From the NCBI RefSeq assembly GCF_947488135.1, contig NZ_CANKYW010000004.1, positions 264,171-328,170 on the forward strand: 64,000 nt of DNA. Direction: 5' to 3'. A model generated the notes under the pieces. It did no database searches and had not been told where the DNA came from. It was given only the letters and a program-made list of their open reading frames with translations. The position numbers and the translations under genes were made by a program. Within the stretch, counting starts at the first letter, position 1, and the number at the start of each line of letters is the position of its first letter. This document shows, in pieces, positions 42,333 to 51,245 of the stretch. The DNA is from an uncultured Marivita sp. (lineage in GTDB: Bacteria; Pseudomonadota; Alphaproteobacteria; Rhodobacterales; Rhodobacteraceae).

Positions 42333-43991
42333 TCAGGAATTCATTTTTAGCGCGAGGCACGGCTGCCACGGGCCAAGATGCAATTTTCCATCCGCCTGCG
42401 GTCCGGCGCTCCCCAGTTCCAGACCGATCTGCGCCCAGTTGCCCGATGGCATGTCCATCGTGGCGGGCTGGTCGCTAAGATTGAAGGCGCAGAAGATGGT
42501 TGTGCCCTCAAAGCTGCGCTTGAAGTGGACGATGCTGTCCAAGCTCTTGACGCCATCATGGTCGCCCTTGGCCAGCGCCGGTTGCGCGTGGCGGAAGGCG
42601 ATGGCGCGGCGGTAATGGTGCAGGATCGCCGCCGGGTCGTCTTCCTGCTGCGCGACCGTGCGGTGCAGGTGTTCGTGGCTGACGGGCAACCACGGCTGGC
42701 CGCTGGTGAAGCCGCCATTCTGGTTCGACGGCTCCCAGACCATCGGGGTGCGGCAGCCGTCGCGGCCCTTGTATTCTGGCCAGAACTCGATCCCGTATGG
42801 GTCTTGCAGGTCCTCGAAGCCGACCTCGGCCTCGTTCAATCCCAACTCTTCGCCCTGATAGAGACACACCGATCCGCGCAGGCACATCATCAGCGTGGCG
42901 AACAGGCGCTGTGCCGCCGGTGACAGGTTCCAGCGGGAGGCGTGGCGCGTAACGTCGTGGTTGGAAAACGCCCAGCACGCCCAGCCATCGGCAGCCACCT
43001 CGTCAACTTGGCCCAGCACCTCGACGAAGCGATCCGCCGTCGGCTCCACCCCTGACAGGAATTCGAACGCGTAGCACATATGCACGCGGTTCTCGCCCTT
43101 GGTGTATTCGCCCATGATCTCGAGCCCGCGTTGCGCGTCGCCCACCTCGCCCACGGACGTGGTGCCGGGGTATTCGTCCAGCAGCGCGCGGAACCGTTCA
43201 AGAAAGGCGAGGTTCTCGGGCTGGTTCTTGGAATAGAGGTGTTCCTGGTGATTATACGGGTTCACCGACGGCGCGATATTGGCGTTGCGCTTTTCCTTGG
43301 GCAGGCCCGGATTGCTCCGCAGATCCTTGTCGTGAAAGTAGAAGTTGATCGTGTCGAGACGGAAGCCGTCGACGCCGCGATCCAGCCAGAAGCGCGTCAC
43401 GTCCAGCAGCGCCTGTTGTACATCCAGATTGTGGAAGTTCAGGTCGGGCTGCGAGGTCAGGAAGTTGTGCAAGTAATACTGTTCGCGCCGCGCGTCCCAT
43501 TGCCAGGCCGGGCCGCCGAAGATCGACAGCCAGTTGTTGGGTGGCGTGCCGTCCTCTTTGGGATCGGACCAAACGTACCAACCAGCGCGGTCATTCGTAC
43601 GGTCGGACCGGCTTTCGATGAACCAAGGGTGCTGGTCCGAGGTGTGCGACAGCACAAGGTCGATCATCACCCGGATGCCCAGCCGGTGCGCGGTCTGCAC
43701 CAGCACGTCGAAATCAGCGAGTGACCCGAACATCGGATCGACGTCGCAATAGTCGCTGACATCGTAGCCAAAATCCTTCATCGGAGAGGTGAAGAAGGGG
43801 CTGATCCAGATCGCGTCGACACCCAGGGATGCCACATAGGGAAGCCGGTGCGCGATGCCCAGAAGATCGCCGACGCCGTCGCCATTGCTGTCCTGAAAGC
43901 TGCGCGGGTAGATCTGGTAGATCACGGCACCGCGCCACCAATCGGCGTCAATTGCGGGGTTCTTGGCGGCCAAGGTGTTTGCCACGTTCAT
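42333..43991 (-). CDS. aglA: Alpha-glucosidase, GH13 (AglA type)
   Basis: 552 residues, cytoplasmic. GH13 motifs: QIYPRSFQDSNGDGVGDL near the start, GIRVMIDLVLSHTSDQHPWF (about 96-115, region I), GVDGFRLDTINFYFHD with the Asp nucleophile (region II), TTSVGEVGD with the general acid Glu (region III) and FSNHDVTRH with the third Asp (region IV). The sequence fits oligo-1,6-glucosidase/alpha-glucosidase enzymes that hydrolyse sucrose, maltose and trehalose taken up by AglEFGK. ATG 43991 (MNVANTLAAKNP) is chosen; 6 further upstream codons are possible. A 16-bp palindrome separates it from aglG. Confidence 0.93.
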   Translation of the reverse strand: MNVANTLAAKNPAIDADWWRGAVIYQIYPRSFQDSNGDGVGDLLGIAHRLPYVASLGVDAIWISPFFTSPMKDFGYDVSDYCDVDPMFGSLADFDVLVQTAHRLGIRVMIDLVLSHTSDQHPWFIESRSDRTNDRAGWYVWSDPKEDGTPPNNWLSIFGGPAWQWDARREQYYLHNFLTSQPDLNFHNLDVQQALLDVTRFWLDRGVDGFRLDTINFYFHDKDLRSNPGLPKEKRNANIAPSVNPYNHQEHLYSKNQPENLAFLERFRALLDEYPGTTSVGEVGDAQRGLEIMGEYTKGENRVHMCYAFEFLSGVEPTADRFVEVLGQVDEVAADGWACWAFSNHDVTRHASRWNLSPAAQRLFATLMMCLRGSVCLYQGEELGLNEAEVGFEDLQDPYGIEFWPEYKGRDGCRTPMVWEPSNQNGGFTSGQPWLPVSHEHLHRTVAQQEDDPAAILHHYRRAIAFRHAQPALAKGDHDGVKSLDSIVHFKRSFEGTTIFCAFNLSDQPATMDMPSGNWAQIGLELGSAGPQADGKLHLGPWQPCLALKMNS

Positions 43992-44043
43992 CGTCCTGTA
44001 TCCTTGCACCCACCTATGCGGGCGCCGTTAGAGAAGAAGGTGC

Positions 44044-44059
44044 CCCGCCATATGGCGGG
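44044..44059 (-). terminator. Palindrome in the aglG-aglA gap
   Basis: CCCGCCATATGGCGGG is a perfect 16-bp palindrome (44044-44059) between the aglG stop and the aglA start. In RNA it can form a short stem that may stabilise the upstream message; no T run, so full termination is unlikely. Confidence 0.45.
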
Positions 44060-44064
44060 ACGCG

Positions 44065-45222
44065 TTATTTGACAGAGCCAGCCAGCAGGCCGCGCACCAG
44101 GTATTTCTGCATCGCGAAGAACACCAGTAGGGGCACCGCGATCGACACAAAGGCCGCGGTCGCGAGGATTTCCCAGTTGCCGCCACGGGTGCCCAGAAGC
44201 TCCACGATCTGGTTGGTCATCACAGTGGTCTGGCCCGTGGCGTCGATCAGGAACACCTTGGCGACAAGCAGATCGTTCCATGTCCAGAGGAATTGGAAGA
44301 TCGCAAAGCTCGCCAGTGCCGGGAAGGACAGTGGCAGGATGATCTTGACGAAGATCTGAAATTCCGTCGCGCCATCGACACGGGCGTTCTCGATGATGTC
44401 ACGGGGCAGACCGACCATGTAGTTTCGTAAGAGGTAGATCGCGAGCGGTAGCCCGAACCCGGTATGCGCGAGCCAGGTGCCCAGATACCCCTTTCCGATA
44501 CCGATGCCCAAGTGCAGCTTGAGAAGCGGGATCAGCGCCAGTTGCAGCGGCACCACCAGAAGGCCCACCACCACGGCGATCAAAAGCGCCCTGCCGGCGA
44601 AATCCATCCAGGCCAGCGCGTAGGCCGCGAAGGCCGCCACCACGATGGGGATGATCGTCGCCGGGATGGTCACGGTCAGCGTGTTGAAGAACGCCTTTGC
44701 CATGCTGTCGGTCGCGTTGCCCGACAACAGCACCTGCTGGTAGTTTTCCAGCGTGAAGTCCGGGGGCAGTTCGGCGGTGACGAAGATCCGTTGCCCCCGT
44801 CCGCCCTCCATCTCGACAGGGCTTTCCAGCCTGTAGTCGCCATTGGCTTCGACGGTGATGGTTTCCCCGTCGCGCAGCTCTGCCGTGTCGCCGGGCACGT
44901 AGGCCGCTACGTCACGGGACGAGGTGCCCCAAGCCGACATGTCGATTTCATCCGACAGGTCTTCGCCGGCAAAGAGGTTCCCTTCGATCACGTAGACCCC
45001 GTTCACTAGCACCTGTTCGTCGGGTGCCGCGGTGCGCAGTGTCAGGCTTTGCTCGGTGGGAAACAGGGCTTTCCACCAGCCCGATGTCGAGATCTGGTCC
45101 GCCGTGCGGAAGGACGACACGAAGAGACCGACCGTCGGGAAGAGCCACAGCGCCACCAGCGCCACCACCGAGATGTGAACCGCCCATGTGAGAGAGGATT
45201 TGGTTCCAGCGATATTATCCAT
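44065..45222 (-). CDS. aglG: Alpha-glucoside ABC permease AglG
   Basis: 385 residues. TM1 at about 13-32 is followed by a large periplasmic insertion (about 35-150, with DEQVLVNGVYVIEGNLFAG), as is usual in AglG and similar to MalF/MalG-like loops. The rest contains five further helices. The EAA motif ENARVDGATEFQIFVKIILPLS (about 277-298) contacts the ATPase. The protein ends in the typical AGSVK tail. It forms the membrane channel with AglF. Start ATG 45222, 14 bp downstream of aglF. Confidence 0.93.
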   Translation of the reverse strand: MDNIAGTKSSLTWAVHISVVALVALWLFPTVGLFVSSFRTADQISTSGWWKALFPTEQSLTLRTAAPDEQVLVNGVYVIEGNLFAGEDLSDEIDMSAWGTSSRDVAAYVPGDTAELRDGETITVEANGDYRLESPVEMEGGRGQRIFVTAELPPDFTLENYQQVLLSGNATDSMAKAFFNTLTVTIPATIIPIVVAAFAAYALAWMDFAGRALLIAVVVGLLVVPLQLALIPLLKLHLGIGIGKGYLGTWLAHTGFGLPLAIYLLRNYMVGLPRDIIENARVDGATEFQIFVKIILPLSFPALASFAIFQFLWTWNDLLVAKVFLIDATGQTTVMTNQIVELLGTRGGNWEILATAAFVSIAVPLLVFFAMQKYLVRGLLAGSVK

Positions 45223-45236
45223 AGTCCCGGTCTCCC

Positions 45237-46256
45237 TCAGCGCATTTCATTGCGCGCGTTGCGCACGTTCCAGACAAGGATCGGCGTCACCAGCAACATG
45301 ATCACGATGGCGCTGGCCGACCCCACACCCCAGTCATTGGCGCGGAACAGCTTGTCGAACATGTAATTTGCCAGAACCTGCGTTTCCCATTGGCCGTTGG
45401 TCATCGCGAAAACGATGTCGAAGACCTTGAGAACCACCAGCGTGATCGTCGTCCAGACCACCACGATGGTGCCCGCGATCTGCGGCATCTTGATCTTGAA
45501 GAAAATCTGGAACGGGTTGGCCCCGTCCACGATGGCGGCCTCGATGGTTTCCTCGGGGATACCGCGCAGGGCGGCCGACAGGATCACCATCGCAAAGCCC
45601 GTCTGGATCCAGATGAGCACGATCATCAGCAGAAAGCTGTTCCAGAATGGAATGGTCAGCCATTGCTGCGGATCATTGCCCGTCATCCAGACATAGATCG
45701 CGTTCAGCACGCCAATCTGCTCGGTTCCCGGTGGGCGCGCGTCATAGACCAGTTTCCAGATCACGGCGGCACCCACAAAAGAAATCGCCATCGGCATGAA
45801 GATCAGCGACTTGGCGATATTGCCCCACTTGATCCGGTCGGTCAGTTGCGCCGCCAGAAGGCCAAAGGCGGTCGACAGCGCAGGCACCACGATGAGCCAG
45901 AGCATGTTGTTGCGCATCGCTTCCCAGAATTTCGGCTCGGACGCCATCTGACGGTAATTGTCCAACCCGGCCCAATTGTAGACGGTCGTCCCGTCCAGCA
46001 TGGTCTCACGTTCGGTCAGCGACAGGCGGATCGTCTCGACCACCGGGTAGGCCAGGTACAGCCCAAGCGCGAGAAGTGCCGGCAGAAGGAACAGCCACGG
46101 GCGCACCAGGTTCGCGCGGTTGATATTCTTGCCTGCGTTCGGCCCCTTGGCAGGGAACAGCACCTTGTCGAGAAACTGGTTCGAGAAGTAGAAGTAGCCC
46201 AGACATCCGCCGACGCCGATGGCGATGGTCAGAAGACCTTGTAGTGCGGGATTCAT
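45237..46256 (-). CDS. aglF: Alpha-glucoside ABC permease AglF
   Basis: 339 residues. About seven or eight membrane segments. The N-terminal part MNPALQGLLTIAIGVGGCLGYFYFS precedes the soluble loop, and ETIEAAIVDGANPFQIFFKIKMPQ (about 237-260) is the EAA loop. RPWLFLLPALLALGLYLAYPVVETIRLSLTE is typical of MalF-type subunits. Partner of AglG. The 143-bp gap to aglE contains two hairpins. Confidence 0.93.
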   Translation of the reverse strand: MNPALQGLLTIAIGVGGCLGYFYFSNQFLDKVLFPAKGPNAGKNINRANLVRPWLFLLPALLALGLYLAYPVVETIRLSLTERETMLDGTTVYNWAGLDNYRQMASEPKFWEAMRNNMLWLIVVPALSTAFGLLAAQLTDRIKWGNIAKSLIFMPMAISFVGAAVIWKLVYDARPPGTEQIGVLNAIYVWMTGNDPQQWLTIPFWNSFLLMIVLIWIQTGFAMVILSAALRGIPEETIEAAIVDGANPFQIFFKIKMPQIAGTIVVVWTTITLVVLKVFDIVFAMTNGQWETQVLANYMFDKLFRANDWGVGSASAIVIMLLVTPILVWNVRNARNEMR

Positions 46257-46294
46257 GCTGTCCCTCCCAAAATGATGGCCAGTGATTGGCGGGT

Positions 46295-46380
46295 CCGGTG
46301 CGTTTCACCGGCGGCCCCTTATCCGGGGTCTTGGCTTTGCAGCTTTGTCGGGATGGGCCGCGCGATTGCCCGCGCAGCCC
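46295..46380 (-). terminator. Two hairpins in the aglE-aglF gap
   Basis: CCGGTG/CACCGG (46295-46300 and 46306-46311, loop CGTTT) and GGGCCGCGCG/CGCGCAGCCC (46355-46364 and 46371-46380, one G-T pair). Such intercistronic stems after a binding-protein gene commonly keep its message more abundant than that of the permease genes. Confidence 0.6.
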
Positions 46381-46400
46381 TGCATTTTTGCAAAACGTAC

Positions 46401-47669
46401 CTACTTCAGCGAGTCCCAGCTGTCCTGGATGTCGCTCGCCACTTCGGCAGCGTCCGCGCCACCGGCATAGTCGACCATCCCGGTCCAGAAGGTGCCCGCA
46501 CCCACACCGCCCGGCATCAGGTCGGAGGCGTCAAAGCGGAAGGTCGTGGCATCCAGGAGGATCTGGTTCATGTTGGCGGCCGCCTCGGTCGAGAATTTCG
46601 ACAGGTCCACACCGGTATGCGGTGTCAGGAAGCCTCCGTTTGCCATCCAGATCTCGTGCGCCTCGGGCGTCTGGAGATAGGCGATCAGGTCATGCGCCGC
46701 TTCGTTCTCGTTGGTGATGGCCCAAAGCGTGCCAGCCCCCAGAACCGGCGAGCCGAGATCCTTTTCCTCGTAAGCCGGGAAGTAAAAGAAGTCGGCGTCC
46801 AGCCCCACTTCGGTCCCTTCCGGGAAGAAGGCCGGGATGAACGAGGCCTGACGGTGCATGTAGCACTGCGGCGGCGCATCAAAGAGACCCTTGGGGCTGT
46901 CACGGAAATCGGTCGAGGCCACAGCCCCGGCACCACCGGCGACGTAATCGTCATTGCGGGCGAAATAGCCGAACTCCTCGATCGCGGCGACGACACGCGG
47001 ATCGTCGAACGGGATCTCGTTGGCCACCCACTGGTCATAGACCTCTGGCGGCTGCGTGCGCAGCATCATCTCTTCGACCCAGTCGGTCGCGGGCCAACCC
47101 GTTGCACCACCGGATCCCAGGCCGATGCACCACGGCGTTTCGCCGTCGGCGACGATCTGGTCTGTCAGCGCCTTGAGCTCTTCCATCGTCTCCGGAATTT
47201 CGTAGCCCGCGTCCTCGAAGTTCTCGGGCGAGTACCAGACCAGCGATTTCACATCGACCTTGTAGAAAAAGCCGTACAGGTCCTCTTCCCCGTCAGGGCC
47301 CGCATAGGTGCCCAGATCGACCCAGGATTGACCCGCCGCATAATTCTCGGAGACCCACTCGGCCGTGCCGTCCCGGAGCGGCGTCAGGAACCCACGCGCC
47401 GCCATGTCGGATGCGAGACCCGGCTGCGGGAACACCGCCACGTTCGGCGCAGAGCCTGCTTCGGCATCCACGACGATCTGCTGTTCGAAGCTGTCGGAGC
47501 CGACATAGCTGACATTGTGGCCGGATTTTTCAGCGAAGTCGGACAGAACCGCCTCGACGAGTTCCTGGTCCGGGCCAAGCCACGGGCCGAACACAGTGAC
47601 ATCTTCGGCTGCTGCGGCGCTTGCACACAACGCTGCGACGGCCGCACTCGTGGTGAGTGTCTTTTTCAT
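46401..47669 (-). CDS. aglE: Alpha-glucoside substrate-binding protein
   Basis: 422 residues. Signal peptide MKKTLTTSAAVAALCASAAAA (cleavage about residue 21), then a type-I extracellular solute-binding domain (DVTVFGPWLGPDQELVEAVL; WYSPENFEDAGYEIPETMEELKAL at about 145-168). Trp-rich segments such as GATGWPATDWVEE (about 190-202) match AglE of alpha-glucoside transporters (sucrose, maltose, trehalose). First gene of the agl operon; an operator lies 58-72 bp upstream. A TTTGCAAA octamer is present just after its stop. Confidence 0.92.
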   Translation of the reverse strand: MKKTLTTSAAVAALCASAAAAEDVTVFGPWLGPDQELVEAVLSDFAEKSGHNVSYVGSDSFEQQIVVDAEAGSAPNVAVFPQPGLASDMAARGFLTPLRDGTAEWVSENYAAGQSWVDLGTYAGPDGEEDLYGFFYKVDVKSLVWYSPENFEDAGYEIPETMEELKALTDQIVADGETPWCIGLGSGGATGWPATDWVEEMMLRTQPPEVYDQWVANEIPFDDPRVVAAIEEFGYFARNDDYVAGGAGAVASTDFRDSPKGLFDAPPQCYMHRQASFIPAFFPEGTEVGLDADFFYFPAYEEKDLGSPVLGAGTLWAITNENEAAHDLIAYLQTPEAHEIWMANGGFLTPHTGVDLSKFSTEAAANMNQILLDATTFRFDASDLMPGGVGAGTFWTGMVDYAGGADAAEVASDIQDSWDSLK

Positions 47670-47727
47670 GAGTAACCTCCCAAGTTGCGCATGTTAGCGC
47701 CTGACTTTTCCCCGCCCCGGAATCACC

Positions 47728-47741
47728 CCAAAGCGCTTTGG
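47728..47741. promoter_or_regulatory. LacI-type operator 1 (aglE side)
   Basis: CCAAAGCGCTTTGG is a perfect 14-bp palindrome with the central CG typical of LacI-family sites. It lies 59-72 bp upstream of the aglE start and shares its CAAAGCGCTTTG core with the second site 158 bp away. Confidence 0.85.
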
Positions 47742-47885
47742 ATGCGTCAAAGTCCCTGATTTGCCTGAGTCTGTCAATCCAGTGCATACGCAGAAAAACC
47801 CAACAATTACGCTGCTTTGCAGAAACTTTACGCGCGCAAAGGGGCTTTTATCGGTTTCGCTTTTGTGGCTTACTCGAGCGCACAA

Positions 47886-47902
47886 TTCAAAGCGCTTTGG
47901 AA
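47886..47902. promoter_or_regulatory. LacI-type operator 2 (aglR side)
   Basis: TTCAAAGCGCTTTGGAA contains the same 12-bp perfect palindrome CAAAGCGCTTTG (47888-47899). It ends 6 bases before the aglR GTG, so binding would block the regulator's own translation region or promoter. The 158-bp spacing between the two centres allows looping. Confidence 0.85.
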
Positions 47903-47908
47903 CCGGTC

Positions 47909-48934
47909 GTGAATCTCAAGCAACTGTCGCAGCATCTCAAACTGTCCCAGACCACGGTAAGCCGTGCGCTGAACGGCTACCCCGAAGTCAGCGAGAACAC
48001 GCGCAGCCGTGTTCTCAAGGCAGCGCAGGACCTAAATTACCGTCCGAACATCCGGGCCAAAGGGCTGGCCACAGGGCGCGCGCTGGCGATCGGCCATGTC
48101 ATCCCGGTCTCGACCCAGCACGAGATGGTAAATCCGGTCTTCGGCGATTTCATCGCCGGAGCGGGCGAAAGCTATGCCAAGGCAGGCTACGACATGATGC
48201 TGACGCTGGTGCCCGATCAGGAAGAGGCCCGCACCTATCAGGATATCCGGTCACGCGGCACCGTTGACGGGATCATCGTGCATGGCCCCGTGATCAACGA
48301 CGAACGTATCGCACTTCTGTCGCGCATCGGGCTGCCCTTCGTGGTGCATGGCCGCTCCACCGATGTGAACCTGCCCTACTCCTGGATCGACGTGAACAAC
48401 CGCGGCGCCTTCGAACGCGGCACGCAATTCCTGATCGAACTTGGGCATCGCCGCATCGCGCTGCTGAACGGTTTGGAGCACATGGATTTCGCCTTTCGCC
48501 GGCGCAAGGGCTACGAGACCGCCCTGCGCAACAACGGCCTGTCGGTCGATGCGTCCCTGATGCGCAGCGAGGAAATGACCGAGGTCTACGGCTACCGCGC
48601 GGCGCGCGAGATGCTTGCGCGGTCCGAAACTCCGACAGCCTTCGTCTGTTCTTCGATCATCACCGCCATCGGTGTGCGCCGGGCGATCCATGACGCGGGC
48701 CTCGTTCTGGCGCGGGACGTGTCGATCATCACGCATGACGACGCGCTGAGCTATCTTCAGAACGGCGACGATGTGCCGATCTTCACCGCGCTGCGGTCGT
48801 CCGTGCGCTATGCCGGTCGCGAGGCCGCCGAGATGTTGCTGTCGCTGATCGCCGTGCCCAAGAGCGCCCCGAAAACCCGCCTGCTCGAGGCGGATCTCAT
48901 CATCGGCCGGTCCACCGGACCCGCCGCAACCTGA
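47909..48934 (+). CDS. aglR: LacI-family repressor of the agl/GH1 region
   Basis: 341 residues from GTG 47909 (start NLKQLSQHLKLSQTTVSRALNG, the LacI headpiece including the hinge-leading NYRPNIRAKGLATGRA). The effector domain (residues about 60-335) is periplasmic-binding-protein-like: HVIPVSTQHEMVNPVFGDFI, VDGIIVHGP, LGHRRIALLNG. It presumably binds the two CAAAGCGCTTTG palindromes and is released by an alpha-glucoside or glucose derivative. The upstream frame is open but the headpiece fixes the start. GH1 and glk follow in the same direction. Confidence 0.9.
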   Translation: MNLKQLSQHLKLSQTTVSRALNGYPEVSENTRSRVLKAAQDLNYRPNIRAKGLATGRALAIGHVIPVSTQHEMVNPVFGDFIAGAGESYAKAGYDMMLTLVPDQEEARTYQDIRSRGTVDGIIVHGPVINDERIALLSRIGLPFVVHGRSTDVNLPYSWIDVNNRGAFERGTQFLIELGHRRIALLNGLEHMDFAFRRRKGYETALRNNGLSVDASLMRSEEMTEVYGYRAAREMLARSETPTAFVCSSIITAIGVRRAIHDAGLVLARDVSIITHDDALSYLQNGDDVPIFTALRSSVRYAGREAAEMLLSLIAVPKSAPKTRLLEADLIIGRSTGPAAT

Positions 48935-48946
48935 AGGACTCCGGTC

Positions 48947-50275
48947 ATGTTAAACTTCAAACGGCAGGATTTTCCTGACGATTTCCTTTTCGGCACCGCC
49001 ACCTCCAGCTACCAGATCGAGGGCCATGCCTTCGGCGGCGCGGGCAAGACCCACTGGGACACCTTCGCGGCCACACCGGGCAATGTCGTGCGCGCCGAAA
49101 ACGGGGATCGGGCCTGTGACCACTATCATCGGTTCGAAGACGACCTTGATCTGGTGGCCGCCGCCGGTCTCGACGCCTATCGCTTTTCCACCAGTTGGGC
49201 GCGGGTGCTGCCCGAGGGGCGCGGCACGCCGAATGCCGAGGGGCTGGATTTCTACGACCGGCTGACCGACGCCATGCTGGAGCGCGGCCTGAAACCCTGC
49301 GCCACACTCTATCACTGGGAATTGCCCGTGGACCTTGCCGATCTGGGCGGCTGGCGCAACCCGGACATGCCCAAATGGTTCGGCGAGTTCACCGAAATCA
49401 TCATGTCCCGCATCGGCGACCGGATGTTTTCTGTCGCGCCGATCAATGAGCCGTGGTGCGTCGGCTGGCTGTCGCATTTCCTGGGCCATCATGCGCCCGG
49501 TTTGCGTGACATTCGCGCGACGGCGCACGCGATGCACCATGTGCTCAAGGCGCACGGCACGGCGATCAAGGTGATGCGCGGGCTGGGCATGGGGAACCTC
49601 GGCGGCGTGTTCAACATGGAATGGGCCACGCCGGTCGATGAAAGCGACGCCGCCCGGAAAGCCGCGGCGCTTTATGACGGATACTACAACCACTTCTTCA
49701 TGTCCGGCGTGTTCAAGGGTGAATACCCCGCCAATGTAATGGAGGGACTTGAGCCGCATATGCCCAAGGGCTGGCAGGATGATTTCGGCGTGATCCAGGC
49801 CCCGCTCGACTGGTGCGGGATCAACTATTACACCCGCAAGATCATCGCGCCCAATGACGGCCCCTGGCCCAGCCATGAAGAGGTCGAAGGCCCCCTGCCG
49901 AAGACCTACATGGATTGGGAGATCTATCCCGAAGGGCTTTACAATTTCCTCACCCGCACTGCGAAAGACTACACCGGAGACCTGCCGCTCTACGTGACCG
50001 AGAACGGGATGGCGGCCCCGGACGTGATCGAAAACGGAGCGGTGGCCGATCCGCACCGCATTGACTACCTCAATCAACACGTCGCCGCCGTCCAGCGCGC
50101 CATAACGGATGGTGCGCCGGTGAAGGGCTACTTCATCTGGTCGCTGATGGACAATTACGAATGGGCGCTGGGGTACGACAAACGCTTCGGGCTGGTTCAC
50201 GTGGATTTCGACACACTGGACCGGACGCCCAAATCCTCCTATCACGCGCTCAAATCCGCGCTGACCGGGACTTGA
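48947..50275 (+). CDS. Beta-glucosidase, GH1
   Basis: 442 residues, cytoplasmic. Start FLFGTATSSYQIEGHAFG (about 12-29); acid/base Glu in PINEPWCVGWL (about 164-174); nucleophile Glu in LYVTENGMAAPD (about 346-357). TLYHWELPVDLADLGGW is also GH1-typical. It hydrolyses beta-glucosides (cellobiose, aryl- or laminari-oligosaccharides; substrate not fixed by sequence) to glucose, which glucokinase next to it phosphorylates. ATG 48947 has AAGGA upstream; glk starts one base after the stop. Confidence 0.94.
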   Translation: MLNFKRQDFPDDFLFGTATSSYQIEGHAFGGAGKTHWDTFAATPGNVVRAENGDRACDHYHRFEDDLDLVAAAGLDAYRFSTSWARVLPEGRGTPNAEGLDFYDRLTDAMLERGLKPCATLYHWELPVDLADLGGWRNPDMPKWFGEFTEIIMSRIGDRMFSVAPINEPWCVGWLSHFLGHHAPGLRDIRATAHAMHHVLKAHGTAIKVMRGLGMGNLGGVFNMEWATPVDESDAARKAAALYDGYYNHFFMSGVFKGEYPANVMEGLEPHMPKGWQDDFGVIQAPLDWCGINYYTRKIIAPNDGPWPSHEEVEGPLPKTYMDWEIYPEGLYNFLTRTAKDYTGDLPLYVTENGMAAPDVIENGAVADPHRIDYLNQHVAAVQRAITDGAPVKGYFIWSLMDNYEWALGYDKRFGLVHVDFDTLDRTPKSSYHALKSALTGT

Positions 50276-50276
50276 T

Positions 50277-51245
50277 ATGACCGATACCAAGACATTCACC
50301 GCGCTGGTCGCCGACCTGGGAGGGACGAACACCCGCGTCGGCCTCACCAACGGCGGCACGGTACGGACCGAGACCATCAAACGCTTCCGAAACGCCGACC
50401 ATCCCGACCTGTTGTCGGTGCTGCGCGCCTATAAGGCGGAACAAGGCGTGGTGCCGGATGCCGCCTGCGTCGCGATGGCGGGGCCGGTCCGAGACGGTGT
50501 TGGCGAGTTGACCAATCTGAACTGGTCGGTGGATCGCGCGCTCGTGGCCGAGGCGACGGGGGCTGCAACTGTTGCGGTGCTGAACGATCTTCAGGCACAG
50601 GGCCACGCGCTCGACCATCTTAGGTCGGACGTTTTGCAAACCATCCTGCCGGGGCAGAAAGCCGGGGATCGCGCGGCGCGTCTGGTGATCGGCGTGGGCA
50701 CCGGCATGAACGCCGCGGCCGTCTACCGGCTGGACGAGCGCACGTTGGTGCCCCCATCCGAGGCGGGCCACGTGTCCCTGCCCGCGCAGAACTCCGATGA
50801 GCTGCGCCTGCTCGACTGGATCGCGAAAAAGCACGGCACACCGGGGTTCGAGGACGTGCTGTCCGGGCGCGGCTTCGAACGGGTCTACGAATGGCTCTGC
50901 GACGAGGCCGGAGTGGATGCGCCTTTGGACGCGAGCGGGATCATGCAGGCGGTCAATGACGGATCCAACAAGATCGCGGAAGAGGCCGCGCGGGTGTTCA
51001 TCCGCATGATGGGCCGCGCGGCGGGCAATCTGGCGCTGGTGCATCTGCCCTTCGGCGGGATCTACCTGATCGGCGGCGTGGCCCGCCATTTCGCCCCGCA
51101 TCTCGACCGTCTGGGCTTCCGCGAGGCGTTCTACGACAAGGGCCGGTTTTCCGGGTTTATGGAGCAGTTCCCGGTCCATCTGGTCGATGACGATTACGCG
51201 GCACTGACTGGATCGGCCGCGCATCTGATGGAGCTGATGGGTTAG
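50277..51245 (+). CDS. glk: Glucokinase
   Basis: 322 residues, ROK-unrelated bacterial glucokinase. Phosphate loop VADLGGTNTRVGL (about 11-23), catalytic Asp in AVLNDLQAQGHAL (about 98-110), LVIGVGTGMNAAAVY (about 139-153) and PPSEAGHVSLPA. It phosphorylates glucose released by AglA and GH1. It overlaps the convergent GH42 gene by 4 bases at their stops. Confidence 0.95.
   Translation: MTDTKTFTALVADLGGTNTRVGLTNGGTVRTETIKRFRNADHPDLLSVLRAYKAEQGVVPDAACVAMAGPVRDGVGELTNLNWSVDRALVAEATGAATVAVLNDLQAQGHALDHLRSDVLQTILPGQKAGDRAARLVIGVGTGMNAAAVYRLDERTLVPPSEAGHVSLPAQNSDELRLLDWIAKKHGTPGFEDVLSGRGFERVYEWLCDEAGVDAPLDASGIMQAVNDGSNKIAEEAARVFIRMMGRAAGNLALVHLPFGGIYLIGGVARHFAPHLDRLGFREAFYDKGRFSGFMEQFPVHLVDDDYAALTGSAAHLMELMG

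Noticed and set aside
46381..46396. TTTGCAAA motif after aglE as a regulatory site
   Set aside because: It lies inside the operon just after a stop codon, away from any promoter; probably coincidence, though identical to part of the mmsA region.
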